Numbered from the stretch's first letter, positions 1 to 9,533 are shown. The stretch is DNA of 54,643 nt from Rikenellaceae bacterium (GCA_015060005.1 SUZI01000009.1:1-54643); one strand, 5' to 3'. The notes: generated by a model from the sequence alone, not told the origin. Numbers and translations: made by a program.

Positions 1-2
1 AT

Positions 3-1577
3 AAGACGCTCCGTCGATTGGTGGAGAAATATCGTGTCATCCACAACGATATCCATTCGGGCAATATCATACGTCGTGAGGATGGTAGTTACGTCTTGTT
101 AGACTTTGGATTGGCTATTGAGGGCGGTAATGTGGTGCGTAGCTCACGCCGTCAGCACGGAGGAGCTCCCGAGTTCAAGTCTCCTGAGAAGTGGGAAGAT
201 GAAACGGTGCTCACCACCGAGAGCGACATCTATAGCTTCGGCGTTGTGTTGTATGAGATGTTGGCAGGTCGTGTACCTTTCCAGTTTGATAAGAAGATAT
301 CATCATACAAAGCCGAATATCAATTAGGTGAGGCTCATAAATCGCAGCAGCCCGAGCCTATCGAGCCACTGCGTAGAGCAGCATTTGAAGCAACACATCC
401 TAATCAGTCCTACGAGAAGGATTATCCCGATTGGTTAGAGGAGTTGATTATGAAGTGTTTGGCAAAGAATCCGCAAGACCGCTTCCATAGTGCAAAAGAG
501 TTGTATGAGTATGTAATGCAACAGATTGCCGCGAGTGCTACGCAGGTAAAGATTGTCGAGAAGGAGGTGGTCAAGAATATTATAGTTCCTGATGAGAAAT
601 CGGCTGAAGAAAATCGTCTTTTGCGTGAGCAGTTAGAGGCTCTGAAAGATGAGATTCAGCAGCTCAAGCGTGAGCAGAAGATAGTGGGTGATGTGGTGCA
701 ATCATCCTATAAAGATTTTGTTGAGACGGCTCTTGGACTTAATATGAAGATGGTTTATGTGGAGGGTGGAACGTTCGTGATGGGAGCAGAGGTGGATGAT
801 AAAGATGCGTACGATAATGAGAAACCGCCACATATGGTTACGCTCAACTCTTATCATATCGCTCAGTTTGAGGTTACGCAGTCGCAGTGGCAAAAGGTGA
901 TGGGAACAACCATTCAGCAACAAAATAAGTTGTCGGATTATAAAGGGTTGTATGGTGTTGGAGATGATTATCCGATGTATCACATAAATCACGCAGAGGC
1001 AAAGGCTTTTTGTGAGAGATTGAGTGCTTTGACGGGTAAAATATATAAGTTGCCGACTGAGGCACAATGGGAGTTTGCTGCCCGAGGAGGAGTCAATAAT
1101 CGGACATATAGGTATAGTGGCGGTAGTAGCATAGACGACGTTGCGTGGCATATAGGCAGTGGTGGGGAGAAATCACACCACGTGGTGGGCGAAAAACATC
1201 CGAATGGACTTGGTCTATATGATATGAATGGTAATGTCTGGGAGTGGTGCGAGGATTGGTATGGAGTATATGAAGCAGCACCTCAAATAGAGCCTTGTGG
1301 AGCAGCGAAAGGTGAGCAGAAGGTATTCCGTGGCGGCTCGTGGTACGACGTGGAGAAGAATTGCACGGTAACATTCCGCTCGGCAGAGAATCCTGCAAAA
1401 CGTATGAATAACGTGGGATTTCGTGTGGTGATGATATCGTCTCAGACGCAAGAGGCATTGCCGACAAATCAAGCTAAAAATGGCTCTTCTGCGACAGCTT
1501 GGAATTGGGTTATTTGGTTTACATTGTTTGTGCTTGCAGCACTTTATGTGATTATACTAATTAGCTCTTTGGTGTAA
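3..1577 (+). CDS. Ser/Thr protein kinase fused to SUMF1-like domain (5' partial)
   Basis: The reading frame is open from the window edge, so the N-lobe of the kinase lies outside. Seen near the start: the catalytic loop HNDIHSGN, a DFG motif about 20 residues later, and a PEFKSPE segment in the APE position, which together form an active-type Hanks kinase C-lobe. A charged coiled-coil-like stretch (about residues 190-230, counted from the TTG at 18) leads to a formylglycine-generating-enzyme/SUMF1-like fold (about 245-475) with GGTFVMG, NGNVWEW, RGGSW and GFR. A hydrophobic segment at the extreme C-terminus should anchor the protein in the membrane. In the RGGSW region only one cysteine is present, whereas true formylglycine-generating enzymes have two, so this domain is probably a binding or scaffold module. 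A strong terminator follows. The domain order is clear; the substrate is unknown. Confidence 0.85.
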   Translation, partial: KTLRRLVEKYRVIHNDIHSGNIIRREDGSYVLLDFGLAIEGGNVVRSSRRQHGGAPEFKSPEKWEDETVLTTESDIYSFGVVLYEMLAGRVPFQFDKKISSYKAEYQLGEAHKSQQPEPIEPLRRAAFEATHPNQSYEKDYPDWLEELIMKCLAKNPQDRFHSAKELYEYVMQQIAASATQVKIVEKEVVKNIIVPDEKSAEENRLLREQLEALKDEIQQLKREQKIVGDVVQSSYKDFVETALGLNMKMVYVEGGTFVMGAEVDDKDAYDNEKPPHMVTLNSYHIAQFEVTQSQWQKVMGTTIQQQNKLSDYKGLYGVGDDYPMYHINHAEAKAFCERLSALTGKIYKLPTEAQWEFAARGGVNNRTYRYSGGSSIDDVAWHIGSGGEKSHHVVGEKHPNGLGLYDMNGNVWEWCEDWYGVYEAAPQIEPCGAAKGEQKVFRGGSWYDVEKNCTVTFRSAENPAKRMNNVGFRVVMISSQTQEALPTNQAKNGSSATAWNWVIWFTLFVLAALYVIILISSLV

Positions 1578-1594
1578 TTATTAGGTTCGGAGAC

Positions 1595-1629
1595 AGTAAA
1601 GGGTTTTGACCACGTCAAAACCCTTTACT
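1595..1629 (+). terminator. Intrinsic terminator after the kinase gene
   Basis: A perfect 16-bp inverted repeat (arms 1595-1610 and 1614-1629, loop CAC) begins 17 nt after the stop. A T-run follows at 1641-1646, slightly offset from the stem. Confidence 0.75.
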
Positions 1630-1681
1630 TTGTTAGGAGGTTTTTTAGTTTATATAAGGTAGATTCCCATCGCCTTGTGTC

Positions 1682-1749
1682 CCACAAGTCGGGGAATGAC
1701 GTTTTGTTTATTCCTTCGCTCTGCCAACCCGCCACAAGTCGGGGAATGA
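1682..1749. repeat. Two 18-bp direct repeats
   Basis: The 18-mer CCACAAGTCGGGGAATGA occurs exactly at 1682-1699 and 1732-1749, 50 bp apart. A second low-complexity patch follows (1760-1812): AATTCAAAATTCAA-type repeats flank a short hairpin with AGCTC/GAGCT arms. These are non-coding dispersed-type repeats between two genes whose 3' ends face each other. Confidence 0.6.
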
Positions 1750-1834
1750 TGGGTTTTACAATTCAAAATTCAAGCTCGCTCTTGCGGAGCTCAGTAATTC
1801 AAAATTCAAAATTAGTTTTCACTTTTCACTTCGG

Positions 1835-2554
1835 TTACTCCATAGGGAAGATGCGAACGTCGGTTACGTTGGCTAATTCGGACTTTAGTCGCTCCAAATC
1901 GGTCTTCTCCTCGACCTGACCGTAGTGGTAGGGATAGAAGATTTTTGGTTTGAGGGCTTTGACTGCCTCGACAGCCTGGTCGACGGTCATCGTGTATGGC
2001 TGGTTGACAGGTAAAAAGGCGATGTCGATATCCTTCAAAGCGAGCATCTCCTCGGTGGGTTCGGTGTCGCCGGCAATGTAAATTCGTGGGCCATTTTCGA
2101 TGGAGAGAACGTAGCCGCAATCCTCGCGTGTGCGTGGATGAAAATCGGTATGTCCATCCGATGTATTGTAGGCTGCGACAGCCTCAATAAGCACATCATC
2201 GAAGGGTTGTGTCTTGATGCCAGGAGTCATTACAATGGCCTCTCCCTCGAAACTTTCTGCCGATGTCTTATCGCAGATAATAAGAGAGTTGCGTGTGGTT
2301 ATATCATCTATCGCAGCACGGTCTAAATGGTCGTAGTGGTGATGGGTGATAAGCACCGCATCAGCCTTTGGAAGAAGGCTGTAACGGGCGTGGCCGCTGA
2401 CGGGGTCAATGTAGATATGTCGCTCGCCCAAAGTGATGGCAAATGAGGCGTGGGCAAAGAAGGTGAAAGTGAGTTTGTCGCCGTCGCCATATTCGATAGT
2501 GTCGGTGGGGTATGCCGCTTTCTTATTGCCCCCGAAGAGAGAAAAAAGTCCCAT
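1835..2554 (-). CDS. Metallo-beta-lactamase-fold hydrolase (UlaG/UPF0173-like)
   Basis: The 239-residue protein has the metal-binding HxHxDH motif (H71, H73, D75, H76 in THHHYDHLD), a conserved FFAHASF near the N-terminus, later metal-ligand candidates H135/H139 and D163 (IAGDTEP), and a final histidine at 210 (YPYHYG). This is the full pattern of the small UlaG-like branch of metallo-beta-lactamase-fold proteins, expected to be cytoplasmic zinc or manganese hydrolases. The substrate cannot be told from sequence. It is transcribed divergently from plsC, with its own promoter in the shared spacer. No signal peptide is seen. Confidence 0.85.
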   Translation of the reverse strand: MGLFSLFGGNKKAAYPTDTIEYGDGDKLTFTFFAHASFAITLGERHIYIDPVSGHARYSLLPKADAVLITHHHYDHLDRAAIDDITTRNSLIICDKTSAESFEGEAIVMTPGIKTQPFDDVLIEAVAAYNTSDGHTDFHPRTREDCGYVLSIENGPRIYIAGDTEPTEEMLALKDIDIAFLPVNQPYTMTVDQAVEAVKALKPKIFYPYHYGQVEEKTDLERLKSELANVTDVRIFPME

Positions 2555-2622
2555 ATTTGAAATTGTTTTGTTGGTTTGTCAGTAATTGTCAATATGCTAC
2601 GGTAATTTTGCCCGTGGCAGAA

Positions 2623-2652
2623 CAAAGATAGTAAAGAGCTTGCAATTTGCAA
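2623..2652 (-). promoter_or_regulatory. Bacteroidota-type promoter for the MBL-fold gene
   Basis: Read on the minus strand: TTG (complement of 2650-2652), 19 nt spacer, then TATCTTTG (complement of 2623-2630). This matches the -33/-7 consensus TTTG...TAnnTTTG known for this phylum. It lies about 70 nt upstream of the start codon. Confidence 0.6.
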
Positions 2653-2698
2653 AAAGTCAGCCGATAATATTTTACGTAGTAAAAAAGTCGGACAAAAG

Positions 2699-2730
2699 TT
2701 TGTTTCCCCCGCCATTTTTTAGTAAATTTG
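2699..2730 (+). promoter_or_regulatory. Promoter of the plsC-parE-parC-aroK-murI-ftsK run
   Basis: TTTG at 2699-2702, 20 nt spacer, TAAATTTG at 2723-2730, about 45 nt before the plsC start. No other good match was noticed within the run, whose intergenic gaps are short, so this is probably the main promoter of the whole cluster. Confidence 0.65.
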
Positions 2731-2775
2731 CCCGATTGAATGTGTATTGAAAATCGAACTTAAAAATATGAAGTT

Positions 2776-3510
2776 ATGTTGACTGTTTTGTATTACATCT
2801 TTACGATAATCCACACTACGATTTTGTGTATATTATCGGCTCTGTGTCTGTTGTTTACATATCCTTTTCAGAAGAGTAGATATTGGGTACATTGCCTTTC
2901 ACGCTATATGACGTGGCTCTTCTTCTGGATACCCGGCATCCGCCGTAAGATAGAGGGTCTGGAGAATATCGATAAGAACAAATCGTATGTGATTGTGCTG
3001 AACCACACATCGGGAGTTGATATTCTGGCGGCGTATAAGATTCCGCTTAATTTCCGTTGGGTGTCGAAGCGTGAGGTCTTCAAGACTCCATTCTTCGGTG
3101 TGATGTTGCTCATTCACGGAGATATTCCAATCGAGCGAGGTAACGCTTCGGCAGCGATGGCTAAGGTTGTGGGTGATGGTAAGTTGTGGCTTAGTCGCGG
3201 TGCGAGTGTGGCTATATTCCCAGAGGGTACACGCTCAAAGAGTGGCGAGATACGTCGTTTCAAGGCGGGTGCATTCACATTGGCTAAGGAGGCAGGAGTG
3301 GAGATTCTGCCTGTGGTGATGAATGGAACAGGTGCAACGCTGAAGGGCTGGATGATGAATTGGGGTCATAACATCGGAATACGTGTGCTGAAGCCTATTT
3401 CGGCAGAAGAGGTGGCAGCGACAGATGTGAAGGATATGATGCAGAAGGTGCAGGAGCAGATGACAGAGGCTCTGGCTGACCTGCGTGAGGATATGAAGGG
3501 TTTGAAATAA
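2776..3510 (+). CDS. plsC: 1-acyl-sn-glycerol-3-phosphate acyltransferase
   Basis: A 244-residue membrane-associated acyltransferase that makes phosphatidic acid from lysophosphatidic acid. The catalytic H-x4-D motif is NHTSGVD (H77, D82), and the acceptor-binding motif is FPEGTR (148-153). The N-terminal 30 residues are strongly hydrophobic and should form a membrane anchor. The ATG at 2776 is chosen because the upstream ATG at 2768 runs into a stop after four codons. It is the first gene of the run that continues with topoisomerase IV 30 bp downstream. Other members of the PlsC/LPLAT superfamily (for example those acylating other lysolipids) share these motifs, so substrate specificity is inferred. 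Confidence 0.88.
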   Translation: MLTVLYYIFTIIHTTILCILSALCLLFTYPFQKSRYWVHCLSRYMTWLFFWIPGIRRKIEGLENIDKNKSYVIVLNHTSGVDILAAYKIPLNFRWVSKREVFKTPFFGVMLLIHGDIPIERGNASAAMAKVVGDGKLWLSRGASVAIFPEGTRSKSGEIRRFKAGAFTLAKEAGVEILPVVMNGTGATLKGWMMNWGHNIGIRVLKPISAEEVAATDVKDMMQKVQEQMTEALADLREDMKGLK

Positions 3511-3540
3511 AAAGGCGAAAGAGGAGGATTAACCTAAGAT

Positions 3541-5415
3541 ATGGCAAATAACAAAAATACGACTACACCAAACGCTGTGGCATACGATGACGATGCCATA
3601 AAGACGCTCTCGCCCCGAGAGCACCTGCGTCTCAGACCAGGTATGTATATCGGAAAGCTGGGCGATGGCTCACAGTCCGACGACGGAATATATGTACTCA
3701 TAAAGGAGACTGTCGATAACTCTATCGACGAGTTCATTATGGGTGCGGGCGACAAGATTGCAATCACTATTGAGGATAATGTCGTTACGGTACGCGACTA
3801 TGGTCGTGGTATTCCGCTGAAGAGTCTGTCGGCGGCGGTGAGTAAGATGAATACCGGCGGTAAGTATGAGGGCGACGCCTTCAAAAAGACCGTAGGATTG
3901 AATGGTGTGGGTGTGAAGGCGGTCAATATGCTTTCGAGTGAGTTTACAGCTCGCTCGGTGCGTGATGGCGAGGCTCATACGGTATGTTTCGCCCAGGGAC
4001 TGGAGCTCTCAGATAAGTGGGAGAGTGGAGTGGATGAGCGAAATGGTACGATGATTCGTTTCCGTGTGGATGAAGAGATATTCGGACAATACAGCTATAA
4101 CCTCGACTATGTGGAGCAGTTGGTGCGAAATTATACGTACCTGAACTTAGGTCTGAAGATAATCCTCAACGGACAGGAATATGTCTCGAAGAATGGTCTG
4201 CTGGACTTGGTAAACGACAATCTTTCGGAGGAGCCTTTGTATCCGCCAATCTACCTCTCGGGAGAGGATATCGATGTGGTTATCACTCACGGTACGGGAT
4301 ATGGCGAGAGTTACTACTCGTTTGTGAACGGACAGTATACACCCCAGGGCGGAACGCATCAGGCGGCATTCCGAGCGTCGGTGGCGAAAGTTATTAAGGA
4401 GTTCTTTAAGAAGGACTACGACCCGTCGGATGTGAGAGGCTCAATGATTGCTGCGGTGTCGGTGAGAATGAACGACCCTGTGTTTGAGTCGCAGACAAAG
4501 ATTCGTTTGGGCTCGAAGGAGATTGCTCCAGGAGTCTCGATGCAGCAGTTTGTGAATGATTTTCTGTCGGTAAATCTCGACAACTATATGCACAAGCACT
4601 TGGAGACTGCACAGGTGATGCAGAAGAAGATTGCCGAGAATGAGAAGGAGCGTAAGGCTATATCGGGTATCCAGAAGAAGGCTCGTGAAACCGCTAAGAA
4701 GGTGGCGGTAAACAACCGTAAGTTGCGTGATTGTAAGGTGCATCTGACCGACACGAAAAACGACCTGGCTGAAAAGACGATGATATTTATCACAGAGGGT
4801 CTCTCGGCTATGGGTCCTATCACGATGAGTCGCGACGCGATGACGCAGGCGGTGTTCTGCTTGCGTGGTAAGCCATTGAACTGCTACGGTCTGACAAAGA
4901 AGGTGGTCTACGAGAATGAGGAGTTTAACCTGTTGCAGTCGGCACTCAATATTGAGGATGGATTGGAGAATCTGCGATACAACAAGGTGATTATAGCAAC
5001 CGATGCCGATGTGGATGGTATGCATATTCGCCTGCTGATGACATCGTTCTTTGTGCAGTTCTTCCCAGAACTGATACGTAGTGGCCACCTCTACATCCTG
5101 CAGACACCTCTGTTCCGTGTGAGAAACAAGAAGGAGAACTTCTACTGTTATTCGGAGGAGGAGCGACAGAAGGCGATAAAGAAGTGTGGTGCTTCGGCGG
5201 AGATTACACGATTCAAAGGTCTGGGTGAGATTTCGCCCGACGAGTTTAAGGACCTGATAGGCGAGCAGATGCGTCTGGATAAGGTGCGATTGACGAAGGA
5301 CGACCCGACAGCAGACCTGCTGGAGTTCTATATGGGTAAGAATACCTATGAGCGTCAGGGCTTCATCATCAATAACCTGCGTATCGAGGAGGATTTGGTC
5401 GAGGATATAGCATAA
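3541..5415 (+). CDS. parE: DNA topoisomerase IV subunit B
   Basis: The 624-residue ATPase subunit of topoisomerase IV, which with ParC unlinks daughter chromosomes. The GHKL ATP site is visible: [23 protein letters not shown] and [11 protein letters not shown]. The TOPRIM aspartates are in TDADVDG (D488, D490, D492), and the C-terminal RFKGLGE block is present. The length fits the Bacteroidota ParE group, with no large insertions. One oddity: the first TOPRIM motif reads TEGLSAMG (E419, L421, M424). The family norm is EGDSA followed by G/S-G, so the aspartate two residues after the catalytic glutamate is a leucine here. The DNA at 4795-4815 reads this cleanly in frame. parC follows 38 bp later. 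Assignment as ParE rather than GyrB rests on this pairing and on a separate gyrA in the window. Confidence 0.93.
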   Translation: MANNKNTTTPNAVAYDDDAIKTLSPREHLRLRPGMYIGKLGDGSQSDDGIYVLIKETVDNSIDEFIMGAGDKIAITIEDNVVTVRDYGRGIPLKSLSAAVSKMNTGGKYEGDAFKKTVGLNGVGVKAVNMLSSEFTARSVRDGEAHTVCFAQGLELSDKWESGVDERNGTMIRFRVDEEIFGQYSYNLDYVEQLVRNYTYLNLGLKIILNGQEYVSKNGLLDLVNDNLSEEPLYPPIYLSGEDIDVVITHGTGYGESYYSFVNGQYTPQGGTHQAAFRASVAKVIKEFFKKDYDPSDVRGSMIAAVSVRMNDPVFESQTKIRLGSKEIAPGVSMQQFVNDFLSVNLDNYMHKHLETAQVMQKKIAENEKERKAISGIQKKARETAKKVAVNNRKLRDCKVHLTDTKNDLAEKTMIFITEGLSAMGPITMSRDAMTQAVFCLRGKPLNCYGLTKKVVYENEEFNLLQSALNIEDGLENLRYNKVIIATDADVDGMHIRLLMTSFFVQFFPELIRSGHLYILQTPLFRVRNKKENFYCYSEEERQKAIKKCGASAEITRFKGLGEISPDEFKDLIGEQMRLDKVRLTKDDPTADLLEFYMGKNTYERQGFIINNLRIEEDLVEDIA

Positions 5416-5453
5416 CGGAGATTTTAGAAAACTACAAACTGTTTCTACCATAA

Positions 5454-8219
5454 ATGGCAGAGGAAAAAGATATAATTGAAGAGATTGGTGCAGAGGAGTT
5501 GCCTGTGGAGGGTGGCGACGCAGTGGCACAAAGTAAGTATGACAGACTGTTTGCCGATGAAGGCAACCTGAGAAAACTTACGGGTATGTATCAGAATTGG
5601 TTTCTGGACTACGCCTCGTATGTTATTCTGGAACGTGCTGTGCCTCACGTAGAGGATGGCTTGAAGCCTGTACAGCGAAGAATATTGCACGCAATGAAGT
5701 GTTGCGATGATGGTCGCTACAACAAGGTGGCAAATATAGTGGGTCAGGCGATGCAATATCATCCACACGGTGATGCCTCAATAAAGGATGCTCTGGTGCA
5801 GTTGGGACAGAAGGATTTGCTCATTGATTGCCAGGGTAACTGGGGTAATATCCTTACGGGAGATGATGCAGCGGCAGCCCGATATATCGAGGCCCGACTG
5901 TCGAAGTTTGCCCTTGATGTGGTCTTTAACAAGAAGACTACAGAGTGGATGCGTTCGTATGACGGACGAAATGAGGAGCCCGTTACGCTGCCTATAAAGT
6001 TCCCGCTATTGTTGGCTCAGGGTACTGAGGGTATCGCTGTGGGTTTAGCATCGAAGATTTTGCCTCACAACTTCAACGAGCTCATATCGGCGTGTATAGC
6101 ACACCTGCGTGGCGAGGATTTTCAGCTTCTGCCTGACTTCCCGACGGGAGGTCTGATGGATGCGAGTCGCTATAACGATGGTCTGCGAGGAGGTGCGGTG
6201 AAGGTACGTGCACGAATCTCGAAGATTGATAAACGTACGTTGGCTATCACAGAGATACCATACTCGACAACATCGGAGTCGATAAAGGAGTCTATCATCA
6301 AGGCTAACGAGAAGGGTAAGATAAAGATTAAGAGGGTGGATGACCTGACAGCCGACAAGGTGGAGATAGTTATCCATGTGGCTAATGATGAGTCGTCGGA
6401 TAAGACTATCGACGCACTCTATGCCTTCACCTCTTGTGAGGTCTCTATCTCGCCTAATGCTTGTGTGATTAGCGATGACAAGCCTCACTTTATGGGTGTG
6501 AAGGATATCTTGCGTCAGTCAGCAGACCATACTCGCTACCTGCTGGGCAAGGAGTTGGAGATACGTCTGCACGAGCTCAATGAGGCTTGGCACGCAGCGT
6601 CGCTCGAGAAGATATTTATCGAGAACAAGCTCTATCAGCTTATCGAGGGATGTCGCTCACACGAGGAGGCGTATGCGGCAATTGATAAGGGTCTGACACC
6701 ATTCAAGAAGTTGTTGCGTCGCGAGGTAACCGAAGAGGATATCAAGCGACTGACAGAGCTGAAGTTCATCCGTATATCACGTTTCGACAAGGAGAAGGCA
6801 GATAACGAGATTAAGCGGATAGAGGATGATATAAAGGCTACACAGTACGACCTTGACCACCTGACAGATTACACTATCGCATACTATGAGCGTATCCGCG
6901 AGAAGTATGGTAAGGGACGCGAGAGAAAGACCGAGATACGTGAGTTTGATGCTATCGAGGCTACAAAGGTGGCGGTAACAAACGCTAAACTCTATGTGGA
7001 CCGAGCGGAGGGATTCTTCGGCATAGGTAAGAGTATGAAGGATGCAGAGTTTGTCTGCGATTGTAGCGATATAGACGATGTGATAGTGATACTGAAGGAT
7101 GGCCGATATGTAATCACCAAGGTGAGTGATAAGGCGTTCTTCGATAAGAATATCTACTATATAGGAGTATTCAAGCGAAATGATGAGCGTACGATATACA
7201 ACATCCTCTATCGCGATGGTCGTGGTGGTGCGATAATGAAGAAGCGTTGTGCCATAAAGAGTATATCACGTGATAAGGAGTATGACCTGACGAAGGGTAC
7301 GCCCAAGAGTGAGATACTCTATATGTCGGTCAACCCTAACGGAGAGGCTGAGGTGCTGAGGATATATTTCCGTCCACGTCCACGCTTGAAGCGTGTGATA
7401 GAGGATTTGGACTTCTCGACACTCGCCATAAAGGGTCGACAGAGCCAGGGTAACCTCTTCTCGCGTTATGGCATACATAAGATTGTGCTCAAAGAGCGAG
7501 GCACATCGACTCTGGGTGGTCAGAATATATGGTACGATGAGGATGTGCGTCGTCTCAACACCGATGGCAGAGGAGTGCTGCTCGGAGAGTTCAAGGGCGA
7601 TGATAAGATTGTGGTGTGGACATCGAAGAATCAATATTATATCACAGGATTTAATGTCGACCAGCACTTCCCCGATGAGACGATACGCGTAGAACGATTT
7701 GTGCCAGGTAAGATATATAGTCTTTGCTACTTCGATAAGGAGCAGAATTACTACTATATGAAGCGTTTCCAGTTGGAGGCGAGCGAGAAGATGCAGTCGT
7801 TCTTAGAGGATGAGAAACTGATGAACTTCGTGGCGATAACCGATAAGGCAGCGGCTACGTTAGTGGTAACATATCAGGGTGCTCACGCCTCACGTCCTGC
7901 GGATGAGGTGGATGTGGACTCGTTTATCGCAGTGAAGAGCCATCGTGCTAAGGGTAAGAGAATTACGACTTACGATGTGGCGTCGCTCTCGTTCATAGAG
8001 CCTGAAGAGCCTGCCGAGCCAGAGGATGAGCCAATGGTAGACGATGAGCCAATGGAGGCGGTGGAAGAGGTGGCAACTGCCGATGAGGGCTTGGATATTG
8101 GTGAGGCTATGGATAGGGTAGCAGAGGCGAATGATGAGCCTGAGGAGGTTGTCGTGGATGAGCCTGCGACAGAGGAGGTGGTGATGGATATCACCCCCGA
8201 GCAGTTAAATTTATTCTAA
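5454..8219 (+). CDS. parC: DNA topoisomerase IV subunit A
   Basis: The 921-residue DNA-cleaving subunit of topoisomerase IV. The catalytic tyrosine is Y144 in AAARYIEARL. The quinolone-pocket segment is HPHGDASIKDALVQ, with Ala where E. coli ParC has Ser80. The winged-helix and tower regions are followed by a beta-propeller-like C-terminal domain. The last roughly 75 residues are extremely rich in Glu, Asp and Pro (likely disordered) and end in PEQLNLF at the stop codon. QLNLF matches the QL-x-LF pentapeptide by which many proteins bind the beta sliding clamp. aroK starts 11 bp downstream. Identity is secure; the clamp-binding role of the tail is inference. Confidence 0.93.
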   Translation: MAEEKDIIEEIGAEELPVEGGDAVAQSKYDRLFADEGNLRKLTGMYQNWFLDYASYVILERAVPHVEDGLKPVQRRILHAMKCCDDGRYNKVANIVGQAMQYHPHGDASIKDALVQLGQKDLLIDCQGNWGNILTGDDAAAARYIEARLSKFALDVVFNKKTTEWMRSYDGRNEEPVTLPIKFPLLLAQGTEGIAVGLASKILPHNFNELISACIAHLRGEDFQLLPDFPTGGLMDASRYNDGLRGGAVKVRARISKIDKRTLAITEIPYSTTSESIKESIIKANEKGKIKIKRVDDLTADKVEIVIHVANDESSDKTIDALYAFTSCEVSISPNACVISDDKPHFMGVKDILRQSADHTRYLLGKELEIRLHELNEAWHAASLEKIFIENKLYQLIEGCRSHEEAYAAIDKGLTPFKKLLRREVTEEDIKRLTELKFIRISRFDKEKADNEIKRIEDDIKATQYDLDHLTDYTIAYYERIREKYGKGRERKTEIREFDAIEATKVAVTNAKLYVDRAEGFFGIGKSMKDAEFVCDCSDIDDVIVILKDGRYVITKVSDKAFFDKNIYYIGVFKRNDERTIYNILYRDGRGGAIMKKRCAIKSISRDKEYDLTKGTPKSEILYMSVNPNGEAEVLRIYFRPRPRLKRVIEDLDFSTLAIKGRQSQGNLFSRYGIHKIVLKERGTSTLGGQNIWYDEDVRRLNTDGRGVLLGEFKGDDKIVVWTSKNQYYITGFNVDQHFPDETIRVERFVPGKIYSLCYFDKEQNYYYMKRFQLEASEKMQSFLEDEKLMNFVAITDKAAATLVVTYQGAHASRPADEVDVDSFIAVKSHRAKGKRITTYDVASLSFIEPEEPAEPEDEPMVDDEPMEAVEEVATADEGLDIGEAMDRVAEANDEPEEVVVDEPATEEVVMDITPEQLNLF

Positions 8220-8230
8220 ACCGTTAGGGA

Positions 8231-8752
8231 ATGAAACTCTTCTTGGTGGGATATATGGGGTGTGGCAAGAGCTCACTCGGCAAGAAGTTAGCTCGGGCGA
8301 TGGGTGTCCGTTTTGTGGATACCGACGCCGAGGTGGAGAGCCGCGAGGGGGCAACGATAGCCGACATATTTCACTACGAGGGAGAGGAGTATTTCCGTAA
8401 GTCGGAACGCTTCATATTGGAGGAGCTGGCGACAAGTGATGAGGATATGGTCGTCTCGACAGGTGGAGGATTGCCCCTGTGGAGGGATAATATGGAGGTG
8501 ATGAACCAGGTGGGAACGACACTTTACCTAAAGCGTACCGCCGAGCAGATTGCTTCGCGTCTGAGCCCGCACGGAAGAGAGAAGAGACCTAAGCTCCGAG
8601 GTCTGAACGATGAGGAGTTGGTGGCGTTTATGCGAGAGAATATGGCTCAGCGAGAGCCCTTCTATCAAAAAGCAACGCTCACGATAGATTGCACACCGCT
8701 GAGCGATGTGGAGCTGGTAACAAGGATTAAAGAGTATATCGATGAACAATAG
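8231..8752 (+). CDS. aroK: Shikimate kinase
   Basis: A 173-residue cytoplasmic kinase that phosphorylates shikimate at the 3-hydroxyl in the chorismate pathway. The P-loop is GYMGCGKSS (residues 7-15). The substrate-binding aspartates lie in FVDTDAEVE (D30, D32), and the family signature STGGG is at 76-80. It begins 11 bp after parC, and its last 11 bp overlap murI, so the two are surely co-transcribed and probably translationally coupled. Length is normal for the family. Confidence 0.93.
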   Translation: MKLFLVGYMGCGKSSLGKKLARAMGVRFVDTDAEVESREGATIADIFHYEGEEYFRKSERFILEELATSDEDMVVSTGGGLPLWRDNMEVMNQVGTTLYLKRTAEQIASRLSPHGREKRPKLRGLNDEELVAFMRENMAQREPFYQKATLTIDCTPLSDVELVTRIKEYIDEQ

Positions 8753-9512
8753 TCCGATAGGAGTGTATGATTCGGGGTTTGGTGGTTTGTCTGTATGGCG
8801 AGAGTTGCAGAGAGAACTGCCCGAGGAGTCGTTGATATACCTGGGCGACGGCAAGAACTGTCCCTATGGCTCGTTGCCTATGGAGCTAATACGCGAGATA
8901 GCAGAGGAGGCAGTGGAGACTCTTGTGGAGAGAGGATGTAAGATGGTCGTGGTGGCGTGTAACACTGCTACATCGGCTGCGATAGCATACCTCAGAGAGC
9001 GATTTGACCAGATACCTATCGTAGGGTTGGAGCCAGCGATAAAACCTGCGTGCCTGAGAACGAAGAGCGGAGTGGTCGGTGTGGTGGCTACCGAGCGTAG
9101 CTTAGAGAGTGAGAAGTTCCTCTCGACATTGGCTCGCTATGGTGAGGGAGTGAAGGTGATAAAGAGCGTAGGCGAGGGCTTCGTGGAGGCGGTAGAGGCT
9201 AATGAGGAGTCGTCCCCCGCGACATTGCACAAGGTGAGGGCGGTGATAGAGCCTATCGTAGAGCAGGGGGCGGATATAATAGTGTTGGGATGTACCCACT
9301 ACCCGTTCCTTCGTAATGTGATTGAGCAGGTGATAGATGGGCAGCAGGTGGAGATTATTGACTCGGGTGAGGCGGTAGCTAAACGCGTGGAGTCGTTGCT
9401 CGACAGCTGCGACATAAGAGCCGAGAAGGGCAACACTCCGCACTATGAGTTTATGACCTTCGCCGATGCGGAGTATGGCGAGAGATTACGTAGGAAAGCA
9501 TTTGAAAAGTAG
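8742..9512 (+). CDS. murI: Glutamate racemase
   Basis: A 256-residue enzyme that makes D-glutamate for peptidoglycan. Both catalytic halves are visible: DSGFGGLS at the N-terminus with VACNTATS (C73), and LGCTHYPFL (C184, H186). The substrate-binding CPYG segment is at 40-43. The start lies inside the 3' end of aroK, which the overlap and the conserved IGVYDSG start make convincing. It sits between chorismate synthesis and the division translocase ftsK (21 bp downstream), a cell-envelope growth context. Confidence 0.93.
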   Translation: MNNSPIGVYDSGFGGLSVWRELQRELPEESLIYLGDGKNCPYGSLPMELIREIAEEAVETLVERGCKMVVVACNTATSAAIAYLRERFDQIPIVGLEPAIKPACLRTKSGVVGVVATERSLESEKFLSTLARYGEGVKVIKSVGEGFVEAVEANEESSPATLHKVRAVIEPIVEQGADIIVLGCTHYPFLRNVIEQVIDGQQVEIIDSGEAVAKRVESLLDSCDIRAEKGNTPHYEFMTFADAEYGERLRRKAFEK

Positions 9513-9533
9513 AACCTTAAATTTTGAACATAT

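Noticed and set aside
4441..5529. Long minus-strand ORF (362 codons) across parE
   Set aside because: It lies entirely antisense to a well-conserved gene and has no recognisable motif; its length follows from codon bias.
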